From the NCBI GenBank assembly GCA_947623965.1, contig CANQIF010000014.1:1-50196 (forward strand): a stretch of DNA of 50,196 nucleotides. Direction: 5' to 3'. The notes below the pieces were generated by a model. The model searched no databases, was not told the DNA's origin, and saw only the letters and a program-made list of their open reading frames with translations. Shown piece by piece: positions 18,151-27,015 of the stretch. Both the position numbers and the translations under genes were made by a program. The DNA is from an uncultured Alistipes sp. Lineage in GTDB: Bacteria; Bacteroidota; Bacteroidia; Bacteroidales; Rikenellaceae. The first letter of the stretch is position 1. Each line of letters begins with the position of its first letter.

Positions 18151-18609
18151 ATGGCTTCCGCAGGCAATCCGTGGACTCCGCCGGTCCTGTTCCGCTTCTC
18201 GGTGGACTTCCAATGGGGAAGGTCCAAGGCGTCCGCCTCCTTTGCGGAGGTGGACGGCCTCGGGCAGGAGCTGGTGCTCGACACCGCGGCCGCGAAGTTC
18301 GAACGGGCTCCGGGGTACCCCCAGTCCGTCCGGGCGGAGGAGCTCGTGCTGAAACGGGCGCTGGAGCCGCTGAACGAGCGGATCACCGCCTGGCTCAAGG
18401 CCTGCTTCGACTTCCGGGAGACGGGCTGGATCGAACCCTGCACCGTGATCGTCACGCTGCTCGACGAGAGCGGCCGGGCGACGGCGCGATGGGTCGCGGT
18501 GCGGACCATCCCCACGAAGTGGCGCGCCGGCGGCTTCAGCGCGACGGAGAGCAAGCTCGCGGCAGAGACGATCACCCTGCGGCCCGCAAAATTGATAAGA
18601 AACCTCTGA
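18151..18609 (+). CDS. eCIS inner tube protein 2 (gp19-like)
   Basis: A 152-residue gp19-like paralogue: VLFRFSVDFQWG, FAEVDGLGQELVLD, ELVLKRALEPLNERITAWLKACFD and VIVTLLDESGRATARWVAVRTIPTKW match the tube fold. It differs strongly from tube protein 1 and, as with Afp5/Pvc5, probably forms the layer that joins tube to baseplate. Its TGA overlaps the ATG of the next small gene by one base. Confidence 0.9.
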   Translation: MASAGNPWTPPVLFRFSVDFQWGRSKASASFAEVDGLGQELVLDTAAAKFERAPGYPQSVRAEELVLKRALEPLNERITAWLKACFDFRETGWIEPCTVIVTLLDESGRATARWVAVRTIPTKWRAGGFSATESKLAAETITLRPAKLIRNL

Positions 18610-18779
18610 TGCCGATCGTAATCAAAGAGATATGCGTGCGGACGACGGTGGAGAAGCGCGAGCTTCCGCCGCCGGAGTTTCCCGACGCGCTTTATGCGAA
18701 ACTGAAGGAGGAGCTTCTCGGGGAGCTCGCCGCCGGCATGGAGCAGCTTGCGCCCGACGGAAAACGGAAGGAGCGTTGA
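18609..18779 (+). CDS. Small eCIS protein, DUF5908-like (56 aa)
   Basis: A 56-residue protein starting MPIVIKEICVRTTVE, the pattern of the short DUF5908 proteins found in Bacteroidetes injection loci. One beta-like N terminus and one amphipathic helix (ALYAKLKEELLGELAAGMEQL). Start overlaps the upstream stop (TGATG) and the LysM gene follows after 10 bases. Function is not known; the position suggests a tube or baseplate accessory part. Confidence 0.8.
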   Translation: MPIVIKEICVRTTVEKRELPPPEFPDALYAKLKEELLGELAAGMEQLAPDGKRKER

Positions 18780-18789
18780 ACCGGACAAG

Positions 18790-19452
18790 ATGCAGAAACT
18801 GAAATTGATCGCCTACACGGACAACGGCTTCCGGCAGCAGCACGGCTTTCCGCTGGACCTGCAGCTGGACCCCGAGCAGCTTCGCTTCGGGAGCAACGTG
18901 CATTATCTGGAGGATCGCCAGCTGGGCAGCACGGGCGGGGATATTCGCTTCGAACGCTACGGCCCGACGACGCTCGACCTGTCGTTCACCATCGACTGCA
19001 CGGGGGTTGTGGAGGGAACGGAGCGGGGTGACAACGCCTACGGGAAGGTCCGCGAGATCGCCGATCTGCTCTACGTGTACAACAGCGACGGCCACAGCCC
19101 CTCCTACGTGAAACTCTCCTACGGGGAGCTGCTCTTCAAGGGGCGGCTCCGGAAGATGGAGACCCGCTATGCGCTCTTCACCTCCCAGGGGGTTCCGCTG
19201 CGCGCCTCCGTGCAGCTCTCCTTCGAGCGTTACATGAACGGCGAGGAGGAGCGCAAGCGCTTCGGCCGTCAGTCGCCCGATATGTCGCGGCTCATCACCG
19301 TCCGGGAGGGCGAGACGCTGGCCGGCCTTTGCCACCGGATTTACGGCGATTCGCTGCTGGTGCGCCAGGTGGCGCGATTCAACGACCTCGACGGTTTCCG
19401 GCGCATCCCGGCAGGTGCGGAGCTGCTTTTCCCGCCGCTCGAAAAAGATTGA
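18790..19452 (+). CDS. eCIS baseplate protein with LysM (Afp7/Pvc7-like)
   Basis: A 220-residue protein combining a tube/hub-like N-terminal part (MQKLKLIAYTDNGFRQQHGF, EQLRFGSNVHYLED, TTLDLSFTIDCTGVVEGT) with a C-terminal LysM domain at about 168-216 (ITVREGETLAGLCHRIYGD...VARFNDL...IPAGAELLFPP). In contractile systems such gp53-like LysM proteins link the tube base to the spike and wedge. The start at 18790 is the first ATG after the small gene stop. The spike gene follows after 25 bases. Confidence 0.9.
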   Translation: MQKLKLIAYTDNGFRQQHGFPLDLQLDPEQLRFGSNVHYLEDRQLGSTGGDIRFERYGPTTLDLSFTIDCTGVVEGTERGDNAYGKVREIADLLYVYNSDGHSPSYVKLSYGELLFKGRLRKMETRYALFTSQGVPLRASVQLSFERYMNGEEERKRFGRQSPDMSRLITVREGETLAGLCHRIYGDSLLVRQVARFNDLDGFRRIPAGAELLFPPLEKD

Positions 19453-19477
19453 ACTGAAAACCGTAATCGACACAGCT

Positions 19478-21253
19478 ATGGCCGATTCGCCGTCGAAATA
19501 TGGGGACCGGACGCTCGTATGGACGATCCGCGCCGACGGCCGGGAGGTAGAGGGCTCCTTCGAGCTGGTCTCGGCGCAGATCCGGACGGAGCTGAACCGG
19601 ATCGGGAAAGCCACCCTGCGTTTCAACGCCGGATCGATGGAGCGGCAGACCTTCGACGAGAGCGATTCCGACCGCTTCCGCCCGGGCACCGCCATCCGCA
19701 TCGACGCCGGGGAGCCGAACGAGCAGAAGACCCTCTTCGAGGGGATCGTGCTGGAGACGGGCATCCGCATCGGCCGGGGCCTCCGCTCGCAGCTGGTCGT
19801 GGAGTGCCGGGATTGCGCCTACCCCGCTACGCAGGGGCGCCGAAACCGCATCTTCGAGCAGAAGAGCGATGCGGAGATGATCGCGGAGGCGTTGTCGGAC
19901 TACGGCCGCGTGTCGGTGGACAGCACGGACTACCGCCACCCGCAGGCGGTGCAGTACTACTGCACGGACTGGGACTTCGCCCGCTCGCGGGCCGACGCCT
20001 GCGGGATGTTCGTCCTCGCCGCGGGCGGCGGCATCCGGGTTTTCCGGCCGGAGACGGATGCGGCGCCCGTGCTGACGGTGACCTACGGCAACGACTTGAT
20101 CGCCTTCGACGGCGCGCTCTCGGCGGGCGGCCAGTTCCCGGGGTACGACGCGGTGTCGTGGGACCCCGCGGAGCAGCAGCCGGTCCGCGTCTCCGCCTCC
20201 GCCCCGACCCTGAACGCGCAGGGCGCCCGGAAGGCGGAGAGCCTCCCGGGCGGCGGGAACGGGCTGCTCCAGACCGACGCTCCGACCGATGCGGCGGTGC
20301 TGAAGGCCTGGGCGGAGAGCCTGGCCCTGAAGGACGGCCTGGCGCGTTACCGCGGCCGCATCCGCTTCTGCGGGGCTGCGGAGGCGGTGCCCGGCTGCCT
20401 CATCGAGCTGAAAGGGCTCGGGAAGCGCTTCGACGGCAAGGCCTTCATCGGCTCCGTGACGCACCTCATCGAACGGAACGAGTGGATCACGGAGGCGGGC
20501 ATCGGGATCGACCCCGCGGGCGTCACCGACGAACCCGACGCGACGGCGCCCCCGGCGGCGGGGCTGCTGCCCGGCCTCGCGGGGCTGCATACGGCGGTGG
20601 TGCGGAAGATTGAGGGCGACCCGGCCGGCGAATACCGCATCCAGGTGGCGCTGCCGTGGCTGGACGGGGTGGACGAAGTGCTGTGGGCACGCCTCAGCAC
20701 CCTCTATGCGACAAAAGCGGCGGGCAGCTTCTGGCTGCCCGAACCGGGGGACGAGGTGCTCGTGGGGTTCGTGAACGACGACCCGGGGCGGCCGGTCCTC
20801 CTCGGCAGTCTGTACGGCAGCCGGCACGAGCCGCCCTGCGCCTGCGAGGCGAAGAACAACACGAAGGCCTTCGTCACCCGCGAGAAGCTGCAAATCGTCT
20901 TCGACGAGGAGAAGAAGGCGGTTGCGATCTCGACACCGGCGGGGAACCGGGTGGAATTGAGCGACGACGGGAAATCCGTCGTTCTCTCCGATGCCAACGG
21001 CAGCGAGGTCCGGCTGGACAAGGAGGGCATCGCCCTCTCGTCGGCCAAAGATATTGCCTTGAAGGCCAAAGGCAGCATCACGCTGGATGCCGCGATGAAG
21101 TTCAGCGCCGCGGCCAAGCAGGACGCCGCTCTCGAAGGGCTGAACGTAAAGGTGCAGGCGCAGATGGGGGCCTCGGTCAAGGGCGACGCGACGGCGGAGC
21201 TTTCGGCCGGCGGCCAGACTACCGTAAAAGGGGCCCTGGTGATGATTAATTGA
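19478..21253 (+). CDS. eCIS VgrG-like spike protein (Afp8/Pvc8-like)
   Basis: A 591-residue central spike that pierces the target and carries the PAAR tip. The N-terminal two thirds are gp27-like (RTLVWTIRADGREVEG; DCAYPATQGRRNRIFEQKSD). An OB-fold lies at about 384-450 (IQVALPWLDGVDEVLWARLS, then FWLPEPGDEVLVGFVNDDPG). The C-terminal 110 residues are a repetitive beta-helix (VELSDDGKSVVLSDANG, KDIALKAKGSITLDA). The ATG at 19478 is chosen because a longer form overlaps the previous gene. The PAAR gene begins 13 bases later. Confidence 0.93.
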   Translation: MADSPSKYGDRTLVWTIRADGREVEGSFELVSAQIRTELNRIGKATLRFNAGSMERQTFDESDSDRFRPGTAIRIDAGEPNEQKTLFEGIVLETGIRIGRGLRSQLVVECRDCAYPATQGRRNRIFEQKSDAEMIAEALSDYGRVSVDSTDYRHPQAVQYYCTDWDFARSRADACGMFVLAAGGGIRVFRPETDAAPVLTVTYGNDLIAFDGALSAGGQFPGYDAVSWDPAEQQPVRVSASAPTLNAQGARKAESLPGGGNGLLQTDAPTDAAVLKAWAESLALKDGLARYRGRIRFCGAAEAVPGCLIELKGLGKRFDGKAFIGSVTHLIERNEWITEAGIGIDPAGVTDEPDATAPPAAGLLPGLAGLHTAVVRKIEGDPAGEYRIQVALPWLDGVDEVLWARLSTLYATKAAGSFWLPEPGDEVLVGFVNDDPGRPVLLGSLYGSRHEPPCACEAKNNTKAFVTREKLQIVFDEEKKAVAISTPAGNRVELSDDGKSVVLSDANGSEVRLDKEGIALSSAKDIALKAKGSITLDAAMKFSAAAKQDAALEGLNVKVQAQMGASVKGDATAELSAGGQTTVKGALVMIN

Positions 21254-21266
21254 AAAAGAAAAAGAG

Positions 21267-21569
21267 ATGCCGCCCGCAGCAAGAGTAACGGACCTGCACG
21301 TCTGCCCGATGCAGACCCCGGCGTTTCCAGCGCCGATTCCCCACGTCGGCGGACCGGTCGTGGGGCCGGGGGTCCCCACGGTTCTCATCGGCAAGCTGCC
21401 TGCGGCGGTCATGGGCGACACGTGCGTCTGCGCGGGTCCGTCCGACAGCATCGTCGGAGGTTCCGCCACGGTGCTGATCGGCGGCCGGCCCGCCGCCCGC
21501 ATGGGCGACGCCACGGCGCACGGAGGCTCGATTGTCCTGGGATGCCCCACGGTGCAGATAGGCGGATGA
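21267..21569 (+). CDS. eCIS PAAR tip protein
   Basis: A 100-residue PAAR-repeat protein that caps and sharpens the spike. It begins MPPAARVTDLHVCPMQTP and has the PAAR-type repeats GGPVVGPGVPTVLIGKLPAAVMGD, GGSATVLIGGRPAARMGD and GGSIVLGCPTVQIGG, with His and Cys residues placed to bind a tip metal ion. It has no fused toxin domain; the AT-rich gene directly behind it is the candidate cargo. Confidence 0.95.
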   Translation: MPPAARVTDLHVCPMQTPAFPAPIPHVGGPVVGPGVPTVLIGKLPAAVMGDTCVCAGPSDSIVGGSATVLIGGRPAARMGDATAHGGSIVLGCPTVQIGG

Positions 21570-21638
21570 CCGGCAGTCCGCCGGAGAGTGGAATTAGCCC
21601 ACCCGAAAAACAGAATGATCCTTTCAAACACAAACGTT

Positions 21639-22574
21639 ATGTACGCAGGAAAAGAACACAAAGACCCGGTTTCACGGATAATATGCGGGCCACGGCAGCG
21701 GGTGAAACATAAGGAAAAGAATCCCGATCTTCTACAAGGAATATTCCGTCCGACACCACAATTTGCAGATCGAAAGTTTGTGAATATTCGCCCCGTATCG
21801 CAATTGATGGCTTGGGTTATTACGCGTGAACTGAATCTCGGTTTTTCCGGTTCATCGAACAGCAAAAGCTCCTCCTCACGAGCTCCGTCTAATGAGAATC
21901 CCGCTGGAAGCTTTCATGGTTCTTCCGATCGCAGTGGAGGCGCCGTTTCCAGCGGAATCGCACTCAGCCCTGTAGTAGGGTCTGTTGCCGGTCTTGATTC
22001 ATTGACCGTATCGAGCTCCGAGCATGGTTCCAAACAGTCGACCTCCCGTCGGGCATTGGCTAATAACAGCGATACATTAGATGGAAAACATATAATCAAC
22101 CAGCAGTCGAAGAACTTGGATTTGCAAAACAAACCTACCCTGTTAGGGAAAATATTCGCTCTAAAATTCCATCATCGTCACATTTTATTTGACAAAAGTC
22201 AAAATTTACCTGTAGTAGGCAAAAGTAACAATATCGGTTACGGTGGAGTTTTGTACAAGGAAAGTTCATTGGAGGGTTACCAGAAAAATAATCTGTTGTC
22301 AAAAAATGATATTTATATTGAAAAAGAAGGTACAGGAAACAATGGAAGTAAGAAAGTGGAGAAAGAGGATCAAATATTAATATGGGCAATAGACAAGAAT
22401 CAAGATTATGGCCCATACAACCTCCTCACACACAATTGCCAGCATTGGGTCAATGATGTCAACAAAACATTTGAGGAGCGTAAAACAAAATATACGAAAA
22501 AGAATAAAAAGAGCAGGAAAAGGAAACAAAGGAAACAAAGGAAATACAGGCACAGGAGGCACAGGAGACACTAA
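21639..22574 (+). CDS. Putative eCIS cargo/effector, AT-rich, with an NC (LRAT/NlpC-like) motif and polybasic tail
   Basis: A 311-residue protein of no family I can name, lying between the PAAR tip and the gp25 wedge. It is far more AT-rich than all surrounding genes, a sign of transfer. Numbering from ATG 21639 (other in-frame starts: GTG 21588, ATG 21615): residues 1-65 are a soluble N-terminal part, 70-135 a Ser/Gly-rich linker, then a C-terminal domain with HHRHILFDK (His near 178-181) and YNLLTHNCQHWVNDV (Cys267, His269). The last motif resembles the NC box of LRAT/NlpC-P60-like cysteine acyltransferases or hydrolases, in which a His and that Cys form the active site. Residues 283-311 are almost all Lys, Arg, His and Gln, encoded by short tandem repeats. 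No immunity-like gene follows. Cargo role is inferred from position and composition. Confidence 0.7.
   Translation: MYAGKEHKDPVSRIICGPRQRVKHKEKNPDLLQGIFRPTPQFADRKFVNIRPVSQLMAWVITRELNLGFSGSSNSKSSSSRAPSNENPAGSFHGSSDRSGGAVSSGIALSPVVGSVAGLDSLTVSSSEHGSKQSTSRRALANNSDTLDGKHIINQQSKNLDLQNKPTLLGKIFALKFHHRHILFDKSQNLPVVGKSNNIGYGGVLYKESSLEGYQKNNLLSKNDIYIEKEGTGNNGSKKVEKEDQILIWAIDKNQDYGPYNLLTHNCQHWVNDVNKTFEERKTKYTKKNKKSRKRKQRKQRKYRHRRHRRH
22512..22572. repeat. Short tandem repeats encoding the basic tail of the cargo gene
   Basis: AAAGGAAAC-type 9-mers repeated about three times, then GGCACAGGA-type 9-mers twice, ending just before the stop. In the cargo frame they encode Lys/Arg/His; in the +1 frame they encode a collagen-like Gly-x-x run. 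Repeat-number changes of 9 nt would keep the frame. Confidence 0.6.
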
Positions 22575-22606
22575 TGATCGTATATTAAATTAAATAGAAA
22601 AATCGT

Positions 22607-23023
22607 ATGACCGACACCCGCACCTTTCTCGGCCGCGGCTGGAGCTTCCCGCCGGCGGTGGAGCGCGGCGGAACGCCGACCCGCATGGCCGCCTACGAGG
22701 AGAAGATCCGCCAAAGCCTGTGGACGCTGCTGAGCACCTCGCCCGGCGAGCGGGTCCACCGCTTCGACTACGGCTGTCCGATCCGGCGGTACCTCTTCGA
22801 GATCATGGACATCTCCGCGCAAACCCTGCTGCGCGACGAGATCGAACGCGCCGTCGTGCTGTTTGAACCGCGCGTGGCGCTGAACCGGGTCGATTTCGAG
22901 GCGGACGAGCCGAACGGCCTCCTGCGCATCGTGCTCGATTACACCGTCCGCCAGACCAACCGCCGCACCAACATGGTCTACCCCTTCTACCTGAACGAAG
23001 GGACCGATTTAACGGGGCTGTAG
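22607..23023 (+). CDS. eCIS baseplate wedge protein, gp25-like (Afp9/Pvc9-like)
   Basis: A 138-residue gp25-like protein that helps nucleate sheath assembly at the baseplate. The family core is visible: EEKIRQSLWTLLSTSPGERV, HRFDYGCPIRRYLFE (the conserved E-P-R/FGC-type region), LRDEIERAVVLFEPRVALNRVDF and LRIVLDYTVRQTNRRTNMVYPFYL. GC-rich again, unlike the preceding cargo gene. The large baseplate gene follows after 22 bases. Confidence 0.93.
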   Translation: MTDTRTFLGRGWSFPPAVERGGTPTRMAAYEEKIRQSLWTLLSTSPGERVHRFDYGCPIRRYLFEIMDISAQTLLRDEIERAVVLFEPRVALNRVDFEADEPNGLLRIVLDYTVRQTNRRTNMVYPFYLNEGTDLTGL

Positions 23024-23045
23024 CCCCCTCCCGAAAAACCGAATC

Positions 23046-26000
23046 ATGGCGGAGACGAAGCGATACGGACCGAAAGGCATGTTGCGGAGCGACTGCATGA
23101 AGCTGCCCGACACGCTGGCGGATTTTCCCGCCGTGGAGAGCGACTGGCGCGAGCTGTTCCGCTGGACGCTCTCCGTGAGCGGCGACCTCCCCTATTTCGA
23201 CCGGGAAGACCGGGCGTGCGGGACGCTCGCGTCGCTGTGGGAGAACCACGTGCTCACCGTGCTGGCGGAGATTCTCCGCAAGGAGTTCGGCAGCTATCTC
23301 GCCTCGTTCGTGGCGGGGCGCGGCACCTCCGCCCAGGAGGTGTATACGAAGGACCTCGAAACCAAATTCTCGGAGTGGGCCGGGCGGCTGCGGGCCTTTC
23401 TCCGGCAATGCCGCAGCGACCGGCCGGAGAGCCCCTCCGCGGAGGTCGCGGAGCAGCTGCTCGACCGGCTGGAAAAGGCCCGCCCGCAAGCGCGACCCCA
23501 ACAGCCTCAGCACCGCCGTGGCGGCGCTCCCGACGAAGAGAACCGGCCCTATTTCCGGATGCTGGGGGCGGTGGAGGATATCCAGCGGCACGGCGGGGAG
23601 TACCTCGCCCGCATCGAGGAGGGCGGCGATCTGGATCCCGCCCTCGCCCTGCTGCTCGTCTTTGTCCGGAACTACGGCGACCTTGCGGCCCGTTTCAACC
23701 GCCGCTTCGGGGAGTGGGCCGCCTGCTACCGGAAAAACATCTTGAACGACACGCCGAAAGCGGCCGTCCCGGACGAGGCCATTCTGCTCGTCGAGCCCGA
23801 CCGGGAAAAGGGGCCGGCGCACTTCGCGCTTCCGGCCGGCACGCAGTTTCTTGCCGGAAAAAACGCGGACGGCACGGAGCGGATCTACGCCACTGCGGAA
23901 AAGGAGCAGTTCGTTCGGGCCCGGGTCCGGAGCCTCCGCGCGCTGACGTCCGACGACGGCCGCGTGTACGTCCGCGCTGTCGGGGAGGGGGCGCCGGGAG
24001 CCGATCGTCCGCTCTTCGCGACTGGCCACCCCGCTGCCGTGCCGTTGGAATACGGCTGGCTTCTCGCTTCGCGCAGCTTCCATCTCTCCGAGGGACGGCG
24101 GACGGTAACGATCCGCTTCGATTTGGAGCCGGCGAACGGCCGGCCCGATCTGGCGCCCCTTGCGGGCGATACCGGTTCGTTCCGCCTGCAGATTAGCGGC
24201 AGTGCAGGATGGAATGCGCTGGACTACAGCCTCTTCTGCGGCCCGGAGGCCCGCTCCCTGCAATTCCGCTTTACGCTGGAGGAGGGGGTGGAGGCGCCGG
24301 CCGCCTGCTCGGAGGCGGTGCACGGCATCGCGACGGTCTGTCCGGCCGTGCGCCTGCTCTTCGCCGGCGGCAGGCGGGCGGAGCTTCTGTCGGGCGAACG
24401 GATCGGCGCCATCCGCATCCGGACGGAGGTGGCGGGGATCCGCCGCTTCACCCTGGTCTGCGAATCAGGTCCGGCGGACCCCGCGCAGCCCTTCTATCCG
24501 TTCGGCGTTCTGGGCGAGCGCGGCGGCCGCTTCCTCTTCGGACACGGGGAGGCCGCTGCGAAAGAGATCGTCGCCGCGACCCTCGAGGGGGTCTGGAGCC
24601 GGCTGCCCGAGGGCGGCTTCGCCCCGATCTATGCGAACTATCCGGCGAAAAGGCCGATCGGCGACGGGAGCTTCGCCGTTCGCTGCGAGCGGCAGACGGA
24701 CGGCGGCTGGCTGCCGTGCGCGGATTCGCTGCAGCCGCTCTTCCGCCGGGAGGCCGACGGCTGCCTTTCGGACCGGGCGCGCTTCGTTTTCGAAGCTGCC
24801 CCGCCGGCCGCCGCCGGCAACGGCCTGCCCGATCGCCCGAAGAGCCGGGGCTTTTACCGCGCGGTGCTCGACGCCCCGGAGATCGGCTTCGGTATGAAGC
24901 GCTATTACACGCTCTTTTCCGAGACGATGCTGCACAACGCCCGGGTGAAGGAGAAGCGGCGGCGGCCTCTGCCCGAAATGCCGCAGGTGCCCCTGCTGAC
25001 GGATGCGACCTTCGGCTACCGCTCCGAGGAGCGGCTCTCGCCGGAGAACGGCTGTCTGTACCGCCTCACCGGCACGGGCGGCTGCGAAGCGTGCAGCGGC
25101 GAAGCACCCCTCTTTCTGCCCGATGCGAAGGCGCCCGCCCTTCTCGTGGAGATCGAGGTTCCGGACGGCACGAACCGCCTGCGGCTCTATGTCGTCCTGC
25201 GCGACGTCGCGGCAGGCGGCATGCCCGCCGCCGAACAGCCCGATTGCCGCCTGCGGATCGAATGCTATGCCGGCGGCGGATGTTGGCGCACCTGCCTTCC
25301 GGAGGAGATCCTGTGCGAGGAGACGGCGGGGTTCACCCGCAGCGGCTTCATCGAGCTGCAGCTGCAGAAGCCGCCGGCTGCGGGCCTCCTGCAGCTGCGC
25401 TGCTCGTTCGAAGGGGGCGCGAAACCGGAGGAAATGGTGTTGGAGGGGCTCTTTACGAACTGCTTCCGGGTGCGGGCCGTCGGCGGGGACGGAAGCTCCC
25501 TGCCGGCCGGAACGCCCCTCGCTCCGCTTCGGCCGGACGACCGGATCCGCGCCGTCGCCCTGCTCCGGTCGGGTTTCGGCGGCCGGCCCGCCGAGACGGA
25601 GGAGACGGCCGCCGTCCGGTGCCGCATCCGCATGGCCACGCGGAACCGCGCCCTCTGCGGCAGCGATTACGAGCGGCTCCTGCTGGCCCATTTCCCCGAG
25701 GTCGAGAAGGTCTGCTGCCTCCCGGCCTGCGACGGGGAGCCTGCGGTTCGCCTGCTGGTCTTTCCGAAGCCGGAGGCGAAGCGGTACCCCTTTCTGCCCG
25801 GCTGGAAACGGGCGGAGATGGAGCGCCTGCTCCGCCGGCACGCCTCGCCGTTCGCCACGATCGAGGTCGTCAACCCGGTGTACGAGCCCTTGAGCGTCCG
25901 TTTCAGGGCCATGCTGAAGCGGGACGCGCGCGATCCGGGCGAGGTGAAGCGGCGGACGGAGCGGCGCATCCGCGTTTTCTTCATGGCGTGGTACCTGGAC

Positions 26001-26264
26001 GGCACCCTGCCCGATCCGGGGGTGCGCTATTCGTGCAAGGCGCTGCTCTCACGCATCGGGAATGACGCGGAACTGGAGCGGGTGGAATCCCTCCGGGTCG
26101 AGCGGGAGGCGGGACCGTGGCCGCCGTCGAGCGACGGCGATACGCACTACGAAGCCGCGGACCGCGGCGGCATTCTCTACGTGCGGGAAATAGTCGTAGA
26201 GCTCGTCCCCTACCGTCCGGGGGTGGAGCGCGCGGAGATCGGGGCGGATTTCAGCATCGGATAA
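23046..26264 (+). CDS. eCIS large baseplate protein, J-like (Afp11/Pvc11-like)
   Basis: A 1072-residue baseplate wedge component. The N terminus (DTLADFPAVESDWRELFRWT) and the middle VEPDREKGPAHFALPAGTQFLAGK resemble Afp11-type proteins. The C-terminal third is gp6/baseplate-J-like: TRNRALCGSDYERLLLAHFPEVEKV, then NPVYEPLSVRFRAML and a closing region of wedge contacts. It shares base composition and direction with the other structural genes and is followed after 13 bases by the fibre-like gene. Probably pairs with the second large baseplate protein to form the wedge dimer. Confidence 0.9.
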   Translation: MAETKRYGPKGMLRSDCMKLPDTLADFPAVESDWRELFRWTLSVSGDLPYFDREDRACGTLASLWENHVLTVLAEILRKEFGSYLASFVAGRGTSAQEVYTKDLETKFSEWAGRLRAFLRQCRSDRPESPSAEVAEQLLDRLEKARPQARPQQPQHRRGGAPDEENRPYFRMLGAVEDIQRHGGEYLARIEEGGDLDPALALLLVFVRNYGDLAARFNRRFGEWAACYRKNILNDTPKAAVPDEAILLVEPDREKGPAHFALPAGTQFLAGKNADGTERIYATAEKEQFVRARVRSLRALTSDDGRVYVRAVGEGAPGADRPLFATGHPAAVPLEYGWLLASRSFHLSEGRRTVTIRFDLEPANGRPDLAPLAGDTGSFRLQISGSAGWNALDYSLFCGPEARSLQFRFTLEEGVEAPAACSEAVHGIATVCPAVRLLFAGGRRAELLSGERIGAIRIRTEVAGIRRFTLVCESGPADPAQPFYPFGVLGERGGRFLFGHGEAAAKEIVAATLEGVWSRLPEGGFAPIYANYPAKRPIGDGSFAVRCERQTDGGWLPCADSLQPLFRREADGCLSDRARFVFEAAPPAAAGNGLPDRPKSRGFYRAVLDAPEIGFGMKRYYTLFSETMLHNARVKEKRRRPLPEMPQVPLLTDATFGYRSEERLSPENGCLYRLTGTGGCEACSGEAPLFLPDAKAPALLVEIEVPDGTNRLRLYVVLRDVAAGGMPAAEQPDCRLRIECYAGGGCWRTCLPEEILCEETAGFTRSGFIELQLQKPPAAGLLQLRCSFEGGAKPEEMVLEGLFTNCFRVRAVGGDGSSLPAGTPLAPLRPDDRIRAVALLRSGFGGRPAETEETAAVRCRIRMATRNRALCGSDYERLLLAHFPEVEKVCCLPACDGEPAVRLLVFPKPEAKRYPFLPGWKRAEMERLLRRHASPFATIEVVNPVYEPLSVRFRAMLKRDARDPGEVKRRTERRIRVFFMAWYLDGTLPDPGVRYSCKALLSRIGNDAELERVESLRVEREAGPWPPSSDGDTHYEAADRGGILYVREIVVELVPYRPGVERAEIGADFSIG

Positions 26265-26277
26265 AAACAAGCGCGAT

Positions 26278-27000
26278 ATGGAACGCAAATACGAGCATAG
26301 AGAGCGTCTGAAGAGCTACTTCCGAAAAGGGTGTGTCCCGACGGAGGAGCAGTTCGCCAGTTTGATCGACTCGGTGCCCAATCTGGCGGAGGAGGGGCGC
26401 GTGACGGCCACGGCGGCCGACGGCCTCCGCCTCTTCCCTGCGGAGAAGCGGGGCGCTGTGGCTGCATTCTACGCCGAAGAGCCCGGACCGGAGGGGGCTG
26501 CCCCGCTGTGGCGGCTGCGCCTCGGTGCGGAGGGCTCGCTGTCGCTGTGCGACGGCGCCGGGGAGGCGGTTCTCACGGTGGACCGGGAAAAACGGGTCGT
26601 CGTTACGGGAACGCTGCAGGCGGCGCACCTCCTCACCGGCGGGGAGGAGCAGCCGGAGCCGGAGGGGCTGAAGATCGAGGCGGACGGCCGGTGGCACGAC
26701 CTGCCCGTCGAATCGGCGGCCGGCCGGGAGCCGGAGGGGTGCCGGGTCTACCGGATCACCGCCTGCTGGAGGAACCGGCGGAGCGGCCGGTATGCCCTTT
26801 GCGAGGTGCTGGCCTCCCATTCCGGCGCGGAACGCTGCCGGGTGCAGTCGTCGTGCAGACATTGGTGGGGCTGGTCGGGACGCATCGCGGTGGACTGGCA
26901 GCGGCTGCGCGGCCGTCTGTACCTCCGGATCAGGAGCCGGGGAACGAGCCGCGGGTCGGAGTTCATCCGCTGCCGGATAGAGACGCTTTGGGAGTTGTAG
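26278..27000 (+). CDS. Putative eCIS fibre or receptor-binding protein (240 aa)
   Basis: A 240-residue protein beginning with LKSYFRKGCVPTEEQFASLID (residues 11-31 minus ends), a motif seen at the start of Bacteroidetes phage-like and injection-system fibre proteins. Beta-rich repeats follow (LWRLRLGAEGSLSLCDGAGEAVLTVD; KRVVVTGTLQAAHLL), then a C-terminal domain with CRVQSSCRHWWGWSGRIAVDW and many Cys, Trp and Arg residues that may bind a ligand. It lies between the two large baseplate genes, where a wedge-attached fibre would fit (Afp13-like role). The function is inferred from motif and place only. Confidence 0.65.
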   Translation: MERKYEHRERLKSYFRKGCVPTEEQFASLIDSVPNLAEEGRVTATAADGLRLFPAEKRGAVAAFYAEEPGPEGAAPLWRLRLGAEGSLSLCDGAGEAVLTVDREKRVVVTGTLQAAHLLTGGEEQPEPEGLKIEADGRWHDLPVESAAGREPEGCRVYRITACWRNRRSGRYALCEVLASHSGAERCRVQSSCRHWWGWSGRIAVDWQRLRGRLYLRIRSRGTSRGSEFIRCRIETLWEL

Positions 27001-27015
27001 CAAAGGAATCGGACC

